From Ceratopteris richardii (lineage: Eukaryota > Streptophyta > Polypodiopsida > Polypodiales > Pteridaceae): a DNA stretch of 64,000 nucleotides. Below are positions 10,800 through 22,159 of this stretch, piece by piece. The stretch spans positions 415,001 through 479,000 of the forward strand of contig MU260072.1 of NCBI GenBank assembly GCA_020310875.1. Reading direction: 5' to 3'. Positions within the stretch are counted from its first letter, which is position 1. Each line of letters begins with the position of its first letter. Position numbers and translations under genes: made by a program. The notes beneath the pieces were generated by a model that searched no databases, was not told where the DNA came from, and saw only the letters and a list, made by a program, of their open reading frames with translations.

Positions 10800-11125
10800 T
10801 TGCTGTCTATCACGGCTGGGTGTACCTGTCTATCGCGGGCAGTGCTCTCCCATCTATCGTAGCCCCCGGGCAGTGGTTTCCTGTCTATCGCGGTTTCCCG
10901 TCTATCGTGGTTTCCCAGGCAGTGGTTTCCAGTCTATCGTGGTTTCCCCTCTATCGCTCTCCCATCTATCGTGGTTTCCCAGGCAGTGGTTTCCCGTCTA
11001 TCACGTCTCCTCTCTGTCGCCTTGTCTATTGCCGCACTCATGTCCTGGCTATCGCGTCCGGGATCTCCTGTCTATCGTGGGCCTATCTATCGCCGGCAAT
11101 GGTCTCCGGTCTGTCGCTGCACCAG
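10800..11125 (+). repeat. (T)CTATCGYG repeat cluster in the LINE 5' leader
   Basis: About 15 copies of a 9-10 bp motif (gtctatcgcgg, gtctatcgtgg, atctatcgtgg, gtctatcacg and variants) lie in 325 bp, mixed with a second block, caggcagtggtttcc. The copies are irregularly spaced, unlike a simple satellite. The same core in the same RNA sense fills the leader of gypsy element G1 (38796-39474). The position suits an internal LINE promoter or an RNA element. The long frame across it only translates the repeats. Confidence 0.8.
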
Positions 11126-11369
11126 TCCTTCGGTCCTGGGCGTGGGAGTTTGCATGCGTGGGAGTTATTTTCTTGGAGTTGTGCTCTTGCCCGTCTAAGT
11201 CTTCTGTGTGGACGCTCTCAGTTTTTGTCCTGCTCGGTTCCTTAGTGGCCTTGATTTTTGCAGCTTTCGTAGTGACAATGTAATTGCTTTTTTTTCAAAG
11301 TCATTTTAAATCAACTGTTGGGCCCTCGTTCTAAGCTTTGAGAAGACCCTTCACGCTAAGTGTTTTTTA

Positions 11370-11450
11370 AAGAAAAAAGAGAAAAGAAAGAAAGAAAGAA
11401 AGAAAAAAGAAAAAAAGTAAAAAGAAAAAAAAAAGAGAGTAAAGTAAAAA
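11370..11450. repeat. AAAG/AAGA-rich tract in the LINE leader
   Basis: A purine-only run dominated by aaagaaagaaag and aaaaaagaaaa, between the CTATCG cluster and ORF1. Confidence 0.85.
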
Positions 11451-11579
11451 GGTTAGTATTCAAGCGTAGAGTGGGGAAGGCTAGTTGTGGTTATGCCCAT
11501 TTTTCGAGAAAGTGAGTAGCTCTTCTTTAAGCATTAAGTGTTATCTATTGGCTCTTCTTAAAGTTTCCCTTTTGAGGTC

Positions 11580-12526
11580 ATGGATTTGGCGTCCCCCTCA
11601 TTTGTGAGAAGTAACCTGGCCCCTCCTCCAGGGGAGACCGGTAACCTAGCCTCTCTGTTGGAGGGGGAATCTTGTGCCAGCCTTGGGGCCTCCGAGAGTG
11701 CTCAACCCCCTTTGGTCTCCCTCAATAGATCTGCAATTCTGTCAACTCAGGAGGAGCTCAAGAAAGTTTGCCTCGTCTCTCAAATGTTTGGCCTTAGGCC
11801 CCCGCTCGAAACCGTGCGAGAGTGGCTTCGCAACGAGTGGTTCCCCCATGGGCTAATTGTTTGTAAGTGTTAGTTCTTACCGGCAAGCACATGTTGCTAG
11901 ACTTTGAAAATGAAGATATGGCATTTCGAGCCCTAAGTGTCGGAACCTAGCAACTCGGTCGGGCGACCTTGTGCCTATTCAGATGGTCCCCTGATTTTAC
12001 TCCAGACAAATCGAAATTGCTTCTGTACCCTCTCTGGGTTGAGCTCCCTAACCTGCCATACTTCTTGTACAACTTCGTGTGGGACATTGTTTCTCCTATC
12101 GACAAGCTGTTGGCCTCACGCGAGGACATTGGTGGTCTCATTTATGAAGGTGCAAGACACTCGTTCAACGCTCGGTGGCACCCTCAAATCTGTGTCGAGG
12201 CTGACCTCAGCATGCCGCTTCCATCGAAGATCAAAGTGGACTTGGGCGAAGGGGATGTATGGGAGCAAGACATCAATTACAAAAACCTTCCCAACGCGTG
12301 CTTTCGTTGTGGCCAACAAGGTCACAAGATTAAAGATTGCCCTTTGAGACGAAAAAGCAAGCAAAATCAAGAAGCCCCTATAAACGCTCAAGACAACAAA
12401 GGGACATTTACTCACTCGACGAAGGAAGAGGAAGTCAAGGGCCCCCGTAATCCAGAAGCTGATGCAGATGGGTTCATTGAAGTCAAAAGAAGAAGGAAAA
12501 GAAGCCCTAGGGTGACTTCTGAGTGA
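11580..12526 (+). pseudogene. LINE ORF1 (gag-like, zinc-knuckle protein)
   Basis: The start at 11580 opens MDLASPSFVRSNLAPPPGE, and a first frame runs to 11873. A frameshift leads into a second frame (about 11969-12526). The middle part (LFRWSPDFTPDKSK, LWVELPNLPYFLYN) has the look of the DUF4283 domain of plant LINE ORF1 proteins. Near 12300 a CCHC knuckle follows (CFRCGQQGHKIKDC: C-x2-C-x4-H-x4-C), then a basic tail (VKRRRKRSPR). Such proteins bind the element RNA and form particles with ORF2. The broken frame makes this copy non-functional. Confidence 0.85.
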
Positions 12527-12532
12527 AACAAC

Positions 12533-15500
12533 ATGTCAGCTACCCCCTCCAGCAACTTGTATTGCAATCTGGAAAAGGAGATCAATGAGTTTAACTACCT
12601 AGGTGGGAACCAACTTGAGGTGGACACCAACAACAAAGCCCTAGAGATCCCTGACAATAAAGAAACCTCCCAGGAGGGTTACACTACAAGCAAAGAAGAC
12701 GGATTTACTACTAGTAACGAAGATAGCATGGATAGTGAAAGTTCAATCATCGGATCGACTATTCCGGAAACGGTGTCGAGAATGGTGCCCAGTTGTGGAA
12801 CGATAACCGGTATTAATCAATTCTGGTTTGAAAAGCTTGAGAACTCCATTGAAGATGAATGCCATCGATGGATTGCTGTTTCTTTTGGTGCTCCCTTTTG
12901 TTTTACTTTAGTTTCTTTGTATGCCCCTAATGGGGAGTTAAAGAGACTGAACACTTAGGCCTCCTTGGACTCGCTCCCCCACAACGTGCTTCTTTGTGGT
13001 GACTTCAACATGGTGGAGGACCCTATGGACAGATGGATGGGCAAGGGCAGGGTCATCGATAGTCAAGAGAAAGAATCGTGGGACAAAACCAAACTGCACT
13101 TGGATTTGGTTGAATTCAAAGATTCAAATGGCTTTTCTTGGTCAAATCTCCAAGCGGGCCAGGACCTGAGGAAAGCTAGACTTGATAGATGCTACATTTC
13201 TCAGAGTTTTACTCATCAGTGGTGCCACCCTTCCCTCTCGCAACGCACCGACCTCACCATCTCTGATCACTACCCGATCGTTATCACTTTCCAACCTCCC
13301 ACCAAGATCCGAAATACAAAGGAAAAATTTGCAAATTTTCTTCAAGGAGTGGTGGGTTGGCAAAGCCGACAAACCCACCAAAGAGATGTGTTGTATCCTT
13401 AAAAGGAAGCATAACAGAGAATCGATCCCCTTATTGCTAGACTTAAATGTCAATGTTTGCAATACGGAAGAAGATAATTTTGGGATCATTGAAGGGCACT
13501 TCACGAGACTCCTGGGGACCTCGAACCCCCTCTTCCACCATAGAAGGGAATGTATGGCAGCCATATCTAGGGTTTCCCCCTACAGGATACCACTCAACCT
13601 TCGCTCCTTGCTACATGCCCCTATCTCTGAAGTAGAAATCATTGAGGTCATTGATGCCCTCCCTTCTGGTAAAAGCTCGGGACCCGACGTGCTCACTAAT
13701 GAGTTCTTTAAATCCTTCAAGTTGGTGGTTGCCACCCCTCTTCGTTTGGTCTGGTAAGAGGTGCTCAAGTTTGGCGTGCTTCCATCTTGTCTCAACAATG
13801 AAATTATCAAGTTAATACACAAAAAAGGGGAAAAGAACAGAATAGAGAACTGGCGTCCTATTACGATGCTCCAAACATGATACAAGATCATTGCCAAAGT
13901 CATTGCCAATAGAATCTCTTGCCACTTGAGAGCGTGGTTAAGCGAGGACCAAAAAGGTTTCATCAAAGGCAGGTCAATTTTGGAAACCATTATAGATATC
14001 TAGGAAGGTCTTGAATTTGCAAACGAGTCTAAACAGGACGTGGTCTTCCTCAAGATCGACTTTGATAAAGCCTATGATAGGCTGAAATGGGACTATATTC
14101 TGCAGTCGCTCCAAGATCTTGGATGTAGTCATAAATTCACCAAGATGATCGCGACCCTTCTCAGAAATGCATCGACCCAAATTAACATCAATGACAAACT
14201 TTCGAAGGTGATCAAACTTAGAAAATCTATCAGACAAGGGTGCCCATTGACTCCCCTTCTCTTTGCCATTGCCACGGAAGGGCTTAGTAGGCTGGTGGAG
14301 CATCAGGTGGAAGCTGGTAATATCAAAGGCCTCCGTTTTCCTCATGACCACAGTCAGATCACCATGAGACTTTTTGCCGATGATATGAACGCGTTTGTTC
14401 ACAATGATAGTACCAGCCTGGAGACGTTCTGGAGGTGTCTGGCTACTTTTTGTGAAGCCTCTAGATCCACAATCAACCACTCTAAGACCGCCTTTAGAGC
14501 TATTGTTGGGTCACAGCCTGACCTTCTCATTGATCATGGCTGTCAAATCATTCCGCAGGGCCAATTTTTTCGGCTTCTTGGGATTCCCTTGGGGTTTGGA
14601 GTCTCTATGGAATAGCGGTGGAACTGGGTGCTGGCCAAACTTGAAAACAAGCTTAACTATTGGAGAGGTATGCAAATCAATCTTGGTGGTCGTGTTATGG
14701 TTATCAACATGTTCCTCTTATCATCTACCATTTATTTCCTTTCTTGTTGGAGACCGAAAGAGCAAGATCTGTCCAAACTCGATAGTATTTGTAGAAGCTT
14801 CCTTTGGACGGGCGACCACAATAGGAGGGGGGTGCCTAAAATCAAATGGTCCATCTGCACCAGCCATAGAGATAGTGGGGGACTTGGTACCCTGGACATT
14901 GGGTGCATGGCTAACAAACTGGCGGCCAAATGGATGATTAAGGCTTGGAGCAACGGGGAGGCCTCGTGGGCCAAGTCGATCTTCAGAAACAAGAATGAGT
15001 TGGCTCTCATGGGTTTCCCAAATTGGAAGAATCTTGACATCTTGACCTTGCTATTTTCCCAATATCCCCATCTTCTCGAAAGGCTCAAATCTCGTGTGCT
15101 CCCTATGGAAGAGTTTGAATAAAGTCAAAAGCTACACAAGAATAAGTGAATACTGGAAGTGGGCAGCCGGTATCAGACAAAACGACTCTATCTGGTTTTC
15201 GATCCATGGCATCCGGAGTGTGGAATCTTGGAACATTCAAAATGCCAAGAAGCTATGGAACAAAGGCTTAAAAAACTGGAAACATCTCTGGAAACAAGAC
15301 ACCAACCGCTGGATCAACTTCGAGGATATTGACCCTTGCGCCAACATTTCGTACGAAGAATGGAACACTTTGCAAAGTAGATGTCTCACCTAGGACCGAC
15401 ACAAAGTTCGCCTTCTCATGGGACATGACAGGTCGAGCTCGCTTGGTCTCAAATGGCACAATGGGAATAGCCTATCAAAAATCCCGAACATCAAAGAAAC

Positions 15501-15896
15501 GATTGACTATCATGTTAACGTCAACAAGAAGTGGTGCCTGTCATGGACGCCGCTTCGGTGGGACATGAAGTTCATGGCTATCTGGCACCCCCTCATAGGA
15601 ATCAAAAAGTCTGTCCTCTTATGGCAAATTCTTCATCATGGAATCTGGACCAAGCTTAAGGCTAGCAAATTTTGTGGGATTCCTCCCTGGTGCAAACGAT
15701 GCTACCGGTCTATCGAAGATGTTTCACACATCTTCTTTACCTGCCCCAACTCCAACAGACTCTGGCAGACGGTTGGAAAGAAAATTAGACTTGAGAAACA
15801 TCTCAGTTGGCAGCAAGCCCTACCGGGAGAAGCGATCGGCTGCTCCGCGACTCTCTGGAACGCCATCAGAGGGGAGTTCTTATGGAAAATCTAGCG
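12533..15896 (+). pseudogene. LINE ORF2: endonuclease, reverse transcriptase, zf-RVT
   Basis: Endonuclease motifs: LVSLYAPN (about 12915), LLCGDFNMVED (12990) and TISDHYPIVI (13255). The N-terminal part of the endonuclease, with its usual catalytic Glu region, is not found. RT motifs: PSGKSSGPD (13665), FIKGRSILE (13960), FLKIDFDKAYDRL (14045), IRQGCPLTPLLF (14230), LFADDM (14370, the catalytic aspartates) and LGIPLG (14575). C-terminal zinc domain: CGIPPWCKRCYRSIEDVSHIFFTCP (15675-15750). Frameshifts lie near 13340 and 15100; stops include 12956, 13756, 13878, 14001 and 14613. It would nick target DNA and reverse-transcribe at the nick. Confidence 0.9.
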
Positions 15897-15928
15897 GGAA
15901 AGATGTGCTTTCAACTTCGGTGACTCCC

Positions 15929-16051
15929 CCAAAGAGTGGTCAATTGAGAAATCGTTGTTCCTCCTTAGCAAAAAGATTGTTAACTGTAAGAAATCCAAAG
16001 AGTGGTCAATTGAGAAATCGTTGTTCCTCCTTAGCAAAAAGATTGTTAACT
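15929..16051. repeat. 66-bp tandem duplication near the LINE 3' end
   Basis: A 57-bp block (gtggtcaattgagaaatcg, then agcaaaaagattgttaact) at 15929-15985 is repeated at 15995-16051 with no visible change, at a period of 66 bp. The lack of differences says this duplication is recent relative to the decay of the element. Confidence 0.9.
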
Positions 16052-16056
16052 CCTTT

Positions 16057-16278
16057 TGATCAATAACAAGCTTAAACCCAAGTGGGCCCCACATGAGGGT
16101 GATGAGAGGGTAATTAACCTTCTTTGTAATGCCATCTAAGCTCTGTAAAAGCTTCCCCTGCTTTGTGGGATTTAGGGGGTCGCGTGGGCACTAGTCCCCT
16201 TCTCTTGTACTTTTCTTTAGTTAATTCAAGTCCGGGAGAGTAGGCTAATGCCGAACTTCCTTTATATTAAAAAAATTA
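16057..16278 (+). other. LINE 3' UTR and A-rich end
   Basis: Non-coding tail with ttaaccttctttgtaatgcc, gctttgtgggattta and gggagagtaggctaatgcc, ending tatattaaaaaaatt. The same order of blocks recurs at 45270-45490, which identifies it as the 3' end used by this LINE family. Confidence 0.8.
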
Positions 16279-16984
16279 TATTTTGCATTCATCGTTCCTA
16301 AATAAATAGTATTAATTTCACCACTAATTAAGAGTGAACTAATACTGAGTGGCCACAAAATCACAATGAATGTCTTCCTTTTAAAAATCTTGGAGCAATC
16401 TTGTTTATCCTGGCTTGCTTGAAGGAACCGTGAGAAAACTAAGATCTACTATGTTTACATAAAGAATAAGCTCATAATATTAGAAATATTTAAAAATAAA
16501 GAAACTTGGATACCTAAACAAATATATTTGAAAACTTCAGATCTTGCATTGGCTGGCAATTTTGATAAGAAAACAAGTGCGTTCAGAGTGCTACTACCCA
16601 TACTTCTTATAAGTTTCTAAAAAAGAAATATTAACGCTTATGATTTCAACAATTCAAAGCTTAAATATCACAAATGCATGAATCTGGATCCTTTTTCGTA
16701 GGTAGAAACAAAGGTGATGCTAAGAATGATTTCCATGGACTCACTGATATTCCAATATGGTTATGGATATTACAAACATTTTTCTTATTTGTAATGGATA
16801 TTCCAATATGGTATCAGAAAAAGATGGAATCTTTTTGAGCAAATATTCATGGAATCTCTTATGGGCTCCTCACTCCTTGAAACAATGATCTTAACATTTT
16901 CAATACCATAACTCTCTTCTTAGCCTTTTATCTTTCATATTTTCAAGCCTAAACACAAGCATGATACTAATGCGCTCTTTCGAT

Positions 16985-17092
16985 ATCATGATAAGGATGA
17001 TGATGATGATGATAATAATAATAATAATAATAAACAATAATACTTTAGCCGAAGTTAAGTTATTAGAAAAAGAGCAATATGTTATGAATATT
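16985..17092. repeat. (ATG/ATA)n plus unique tail, direct repeat copy 1
   Basis: The block atgataaggatgatgatgat, an (ata)n run, then aaacaataatactttagccg and aagttaagttattagaa recurs at 18525-18632. The two copies flank the 3' fragment of a copia element. The interval 16279-16984 holds nothing I recognise. Confidence 0.8.
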
Positions 17093-17361
17093 TCTTTCCT
17101 AGAGGTAAATTGGGAATTTAAGGTCTTATGTATGATTCAAAGTGAGCTTTCATGTACCTCTATACCTTGAGATGTCCCTACCTTGACCTCCTTCATCTTG
17201 TCGATGATGGCTCCTACTATTTGCTATAATGGTGAAAATAACACTTGGGACTCATCAATTTCGGTTACTCGTTTTAAAATTAAAAGAAAAAGAATCTTTT
17301 AGAAAATGTTGTCACATGGTATTCAGTGATATGTTCACATGAAACTATCCAACATTATTGT

Positions 17362-18536
17362 TGGTGGTTGAGGTCTTCGGAAGCACACGAATAGCACAAG
17401 GAAGAAGAAGAAGAAGCTTGGAGCACAACACACAATATTGAATGTATTACCAAGTGAATGTGCAAAGACAAGTTACCCATAGGGTTATAGGTGTATATAC
17501 AATCCAGGGGAAAAAACCTCGTAAAGAGGAAAAAAGTGCCTTGACAGTCCTAAGTGTGTTCACACACATCACTAGCAAAATATATCATCAAATCCTCGCT
17601 CCTTGACATAATGATAGTGCACCTCAATGTGCTTATTCCAAGCATGGAACACAAGGTTCCTTACAACTGCAATGTGCTCTAACTTTCAATCAAGATCGTG
17701 GTGGTAGAAGACTGACCAATACCTAAATCAGCTAAAAGGCATTTGAGCCACACACACTCAATAGTCACTATGAGAGCTTCCCTATACTCAACCTCACAAC
17801 CAGAAGTGGCAGTAGTAGGCTACTTCTTGCTCAACCAAGGTATGCAAGAGCTACCAAGCATGAAGCAAAAACTATTGGTGGACACACGAGTATCATAGCA
17901 ACTAGCCCAATTAGAGTTAAAAAACATGTAAATCTGGCGGTACTGATCCCTCCTTGGGATAAAACAATCCAAGTAGCCAGGTACCACTCAAGTAGTGAAA
18001 GATGCACTTCACTGTGTCCCAATGCTTGACACTTGGGCATTGAATAAACCTGCTCATCTCAAAAATAGCAAACTAAATATCAAGCTTGGTAATGCATAAG
18101 TAAATCAAGCATCCAACAACCTCCTGATAGAGAGCACCATCAAATGCATCTTGAGCATCATGAAAGCTCAATACCTAAACTCGTTTCCATAAGAGTGGCA
18201 ATAGGTTTGCACTCTTCAAAGCCAAAATGTTGCAATAATGTGTCAATATAATTTGTTTGACACAAAGCTATTTTGCCATCAACCTGCATAGATTGGATGC
18301 CCAAATAATGATGCAAATGCCCCAAATATGACATCTCGAAAGAGGCATGCAAATCAATCTTAAAATCAAAATTAGGAGTAGCATATCATCAACATAGACA
18401 ATAGTAATCAAAAGCACATCATTGCATGCTTAACATATAAGGTGATCTTAGTTGGACTATTCTCAAAACCATGTGCAACCAAGTAGACATGTATATTTTC
18501 ATACCAAGGGCATGGTGCTTGCTTCAAACAATATAA
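17362..18536 (-). mobile_element. Ty1/copia 3' fragment: RT end, RNase H and LTR
   Basis: On the minus strand, from 18536 downward: LKQAPCPWYENIHVYLVAHG, a disrupted YVDDM region near 18395, LGHLHHYLGIQSMQVDGKIA (frame 18158-18352), then RNase H motifs across frames (KHWDTVKCIFHYLSGT near 18020, PWLSKK, TSGCEVEYREALI, DLGIGQSS) down to about 17580. Then comes an LTR-like end, 17362 to about 17585, that matches 52880-53128 (ggattgtatatacacctata, cttggtaatacattcaatat). It is the same family as the plus-strand copia at 53.1-56.8 kb. The 5' two thirds of the element are missing. Confidence 0.8.
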
Positions 18537-18632
18537 TGATAAGGATAATAATAATAATAATAATAATCATAATAATAATAAACAATAATACTTTAGCCGA
18601 AGTTAAATTGTTGGAACAAGAGCAATATATTA
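18525..18632. repeat. (ATA)n plus unique tail, direct repeat copy 2
   Basis: Matches 16985-17092, including the tail ctttagccgaagtta and gagcaatat. The right edge of the copia fragment joins it directly at about 18536. Confidence 0.8.
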
Positions 18633-18639
18633 AATTATT

Positions 18640-19100
18640 CCGCTCCTCTGAATTTCGCGTTCTTTTTTTATTTATTTGTATCATTCCTAGAATCTTCATC
18701 CAATATATACCTAAAATTGTACTTAAATATTTCGTTTAACCTTTAACGTTTGTTTTCTAGTGAAATTGACCCTTTTTATACCTTTCCAGACTCGAAAAAA
18801 AAATGCACGACTTTATTTACATTCTTTTATATTCTTTCGAAGGTTTGAATGAACTCACAAAACTTTTCATAACCAATGTAAAATTTAAGTACTTGTAACA
18901 TTTTGAAGGTGATTTTTTCTCATGAATTCTTAAAAACATTATTTTCTTTCATTATAATCGTGTATTCAAGAAAACATTTAACTGAGATTTTGTATAAGTG
19001 CATTGTTTTTAGAGATGTTTCATTGAATTCTTTATACATTTTAAAATAGTCAACTCCATTTACAAAGATCCATCTAACAAGTTTTCCATAAAGGATGGAT
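18640..19100. other. AT-rich interval, nothing recognised
   Basis: No motif-bearing frame, RNA gene or repeat pair was seen on either strand. Confidence 0.55.
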
Positions 19101-19104
19101 TACA

Positions 19105-19578
19105 TAGTATTCTACTTGTGTGCACTACCCTTGTTATTCTCATTTGACATATAAAACGTATTAGAATAGTGAGCTTGAGTGTCAAGGTTCTTATCAATCT
19201 TCAACCTAACTACATCATTCCAATGCTTTTCACTTAAGCTCATAAGGTTGGAGTTTGATTCTGAACACTCACTACGAAGCCAAAACCTTCATCGTAGCTA
19301 CATGGCATCCAACGATTTTCACTTAAGCTCATGAGGTTGGAGTTTGAACACTCTCTATCAAGCTTCAACCTCTAAATATTCTCATAAATTTACAAGCAAA
19401 AAAACTTTTTTCATGGTGACATCATGGATTATAGCTTCTTGTTCATAAATATGAATAGATATTTGTTATGAAGCTGATATATGAGATTCCAATACTTCCC
19501 ATCCTTGACTTGCTAATCTCCATCTTCGTTAAGAAAAGACAATTGATATTTGTGGCTGGTTGAGGCTTCATCAAAATG
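19105..19578. repeat. inverted repeat arm 2 (pairs with 6058-6545)
   Basis: The reverse complement of arm 1, with the same internal tandem units (aggttggagtttga...ctatcaagcttcaacct). The arms differ by scattered substitutions and small indels, so they are old copies of one repeat family and not a recent inversion. Confidence 0.75.
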
Positions 19579-19579
19579 C

Positions 19580-21078
19580 TAGATGATTGATAATCGAATA
19601 TTTAATTGTATCTCCTTTGTGCTCCGCTATTTTCTCTCTCGATGATAATGGAAGCAACTTATCGAATGGCGAACTCCCATTTCCAATCCACCTCACTAAT
19701 GTTTGATGGATATTCTCTATAAACAAAATGAACACAAACACATGCATAGAAACAAAAATACACATAGTCTACCTTTGTGAGTCATATGTGCATTTCATTG
19801 CGGCTTGTATATCCATCTCAATCTTTCAAGTAGTGAGTGAGATTGTATCATTATTAGGAATTGGCCAATCAAAGCTATCCAAATTTGGTGAAAGTAATAT
19901 CTCAAGTCTACAATATCACCTTGATGATGAAGGAACTACATAAATGCGTTTGTAAAGAAAATATTCCTCTTAATTAATTTAGAGGGATTCAAACTTGCAT
20001 ATGCAAAACTCCATATCTCAACATGCATTGCATTAAAAATCCCTTCCGATGATTCCAAGGGTTCACATTCATAGATGTTTGATGGAAAATCATCTACAAA
20101 ATAGTATTGACCCATGACGTTAATTGTTGGAATGAGGAAAGAATATTGTATTTTTCGTTGATGGTAAAGCTATAGGCAAGTGACAGGAGACATTACTTTC
20201 ATGTAAGCAAATGATTTTTCTGTGACACATTAACATAGATTATGTTGAGTATAATGGACATGGACCCACTACTTTTTTTACCTATCATGTATAATTGATA
20301 GAAATTGAGCATTATTTTTTTATTATTTGAGTTTAAAATTTAAAACAAGTATAAAAGTCTCTTTCTTCTTACTTCTGTTCATTTTTACAAAATTTATGAT
20401 AGAGATCCTGCACAATAGCCTACACATCGTCTTGATCTTAAGGCTATGAATCTTATAGAATCTGCATTGATCTCAATGTTGTCAACCCATGACCTTAATC
20501 AAGTCCATTTTCAACATGGACATTGCATTTTTAGAGTATGCTTACATAGCGCCACCCTATAAGCCCATGCAAAAGACATGTTTTGTTTTGGACCATGTAT
20601 TGCACTAAGTAGTATGCAAATTAATACTAAGAAAAATAGATCCAAGACACTTTTATTGAGCCTATGACGGTGCTTTCTTGGCAAAGAGGTGCATGGTGGT
20701 ACACATGTGCCAAACGAGTTTTCAAAAAGTGGGTGCACGGGTAGTGCACATATGTATGCTCACAATTTTCCTATGGTTAAATTTAATTACAATTTTCCAA
20801 GGATCCATTTGAAGGTTTTGGAAAGGTTAGGGGGTGTTGAAGGTTTATGTGAGCCCTCCATTATGTCTAAATTATGGAGAACTCAAGGCCAAAAGTGCAA
20901 AGTTACTTAAAGAGAAGAAGCCTATGTTTGGCCCCTTGTATGTTTTTTTTCATAAGGCTGCTACAAGACAAAACATGATACCTATGAAGTAGATGTAAGA
21001 AGATCTTAGTGAGAGGAACTTGAAGCAAATCACGAGCAAGGCATCATACAAAATACAAGGCTTAGGAAATGTGTGCAT
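19580..21078. other. AT-rich interval, no supported gene
   Basis: Short frames only, none with a recognisable motif. It ends at the left LTR of element X. Confidence 0.55.
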
Positions 21079-21391
21079 TGTTAATCTTTTATGGTTAATC
21101 TAAATTATTAACCAATCTAGACGTGAGTTTTTGGATGGTCAGGGTCTGTAATACAGAGGCCCTTTATGTATTTTCACAATCACTGATTAATTTCTAACGA
21201 TTACCATAGATTCAACTACTACTCCCAATGTAAAACAATTTCTTAACAATCACCGCAAATCACATGCACATAACTTTTACTACTCATTTAGTATTACTGT
21301 TATAATCACTCTTCATTCATGACGTAATGAAATGTTAATGCAGTATCTTATTCATTTCAATAATGAATATTTACCAACACAGAGGACACCA
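21079..21391 (-). mobile_element. 3' LTR of element X
   Basis: In minus-strand sense it starts TGGTGTCCTCTGTG and ends GATTAACA. It aligns with 40826-41140 over its full length. The purine-leaning sequence agctaaagaag lies immediately upstream in element sense (21392-21402) and may be its polypurine tract. Confidence 0.82.
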
Positions 21392-21419
21392 CTTCTTTAG
21401 CTTGATATTTTGGCCTATT

Positions 21420-22152
21420 TCCTCTTCTAGGGATGGCTTTTCTGGAAAAGTTCTTCTGTGACTTTCTTTAATTCCATTTGTGCTTGTAATGCTTACTCAA
21501 CCATCTCTTGAACCTTCTGCTCAACCGTAATAAGTTGAAGGCATGTTGTCTCTAGCAGACCACCCAAGGCCTTCAGTGCATCCTCCTTATCAGTCATTGT
21601 CTGAGTCAGTTGTTTGATCTCATCATCACTAGGTGCAATGATGGCATCCTTCTCGTTTAACTACTCTTGGAGAATTTGAAACTGTTCCTGCAATGAGCTT
21701 GCTTCTGCTTTTGTTGGTAACACCTTTTCCTGGAGTAGTGCGATGTCTCCTTCGAGGAGATCAACCTTGGATTGATACTCCGTTCGTAGGGATTGATGGG
21801 CATCGTGGAGGTGGTGAGGGAGATTTTTGGAAAGGTGAATAAGGTAATTACCTATCTGGGCTAATTGAGCCAATGCATGAGGAACAATGGAGGTGGAGAT
21901 TGGTCGAGAGGGATTAGCCAAAACTATGGCGGAAGATGAAGGAGGCGAGTAATCGGGAGAGGAAGGGAGAGGACGGGCTACTGAATGGAACGATGAAGGA
22001 GGAGGGCTAGGCGGCAAAGGCACCTTTGACGGAGGAAGGGGAAGAGGTGGATTTTTGGGTGAAGATGGCAGGGCAAGAGTTGTTACCATAATAGGCTGGA
22101 TATCCGGTTGCACAATCACTTCCTCGATTTGCGCTTTCTCCGCGAGTTGCAC
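21420..22152 (-). pseudogene. element X ORF, Pro-rich and coiled-coil part
   Basis: The minus frame 21661-22152 has a Pro/Ser-rich stretch (LPLPPSKVPLPPSPPPSS) followed by a heptad-like segment (HQSLRTEYQSKVDLLEGDIALL, SLQEQFQILQE). After a stop at 21661-21663 the same frame continues toward 21420 with more Gln, Glu and Lys. No enzyme motif is visible. The layout of a flexible Pro-rich arm then a coiled coil recalls the element Y ORF and the env-position ORF of family G. Function unknown; an assembly or scaffold role is only an inference. Confidence 0.5.
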
Positions 22153-22159
22153 AACCTCC

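Larger units (their letters stand above)
10738..16278 (+). mobile_element. LINE retrotransposon, nearly full length but degenerate
   Basis: In order: a GC-rich leader with CTATCG repeats (10800-11125), a purine-rich stretch (11370-11450), ORF1 with a zinc knuckle (11580-12526), ORF2 with endonuclease, RT and zf-RVT (12533-15896), and a 3' UTR ending in ttaaaaaaa at about 16270. LINEs copy themselves by target-primed reverse transcription. The 5' boundary is uncertain and no clear target duplication was found. The element is inactive because of several stops and frameshifts. Related 3' ends occur at 45270-45490 and, on the minus strand, at 48090-49020. Confidence 0.88.

Noticed and set aside
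10738..11283. 181-codon plus-strand frame with repeated YRGFP/SIVV pieces
   Set aside because: It translates the CTATCG and caggcagtggtttcc repeats of the LINE leader. The start of ORF1 lies further on at 11580.
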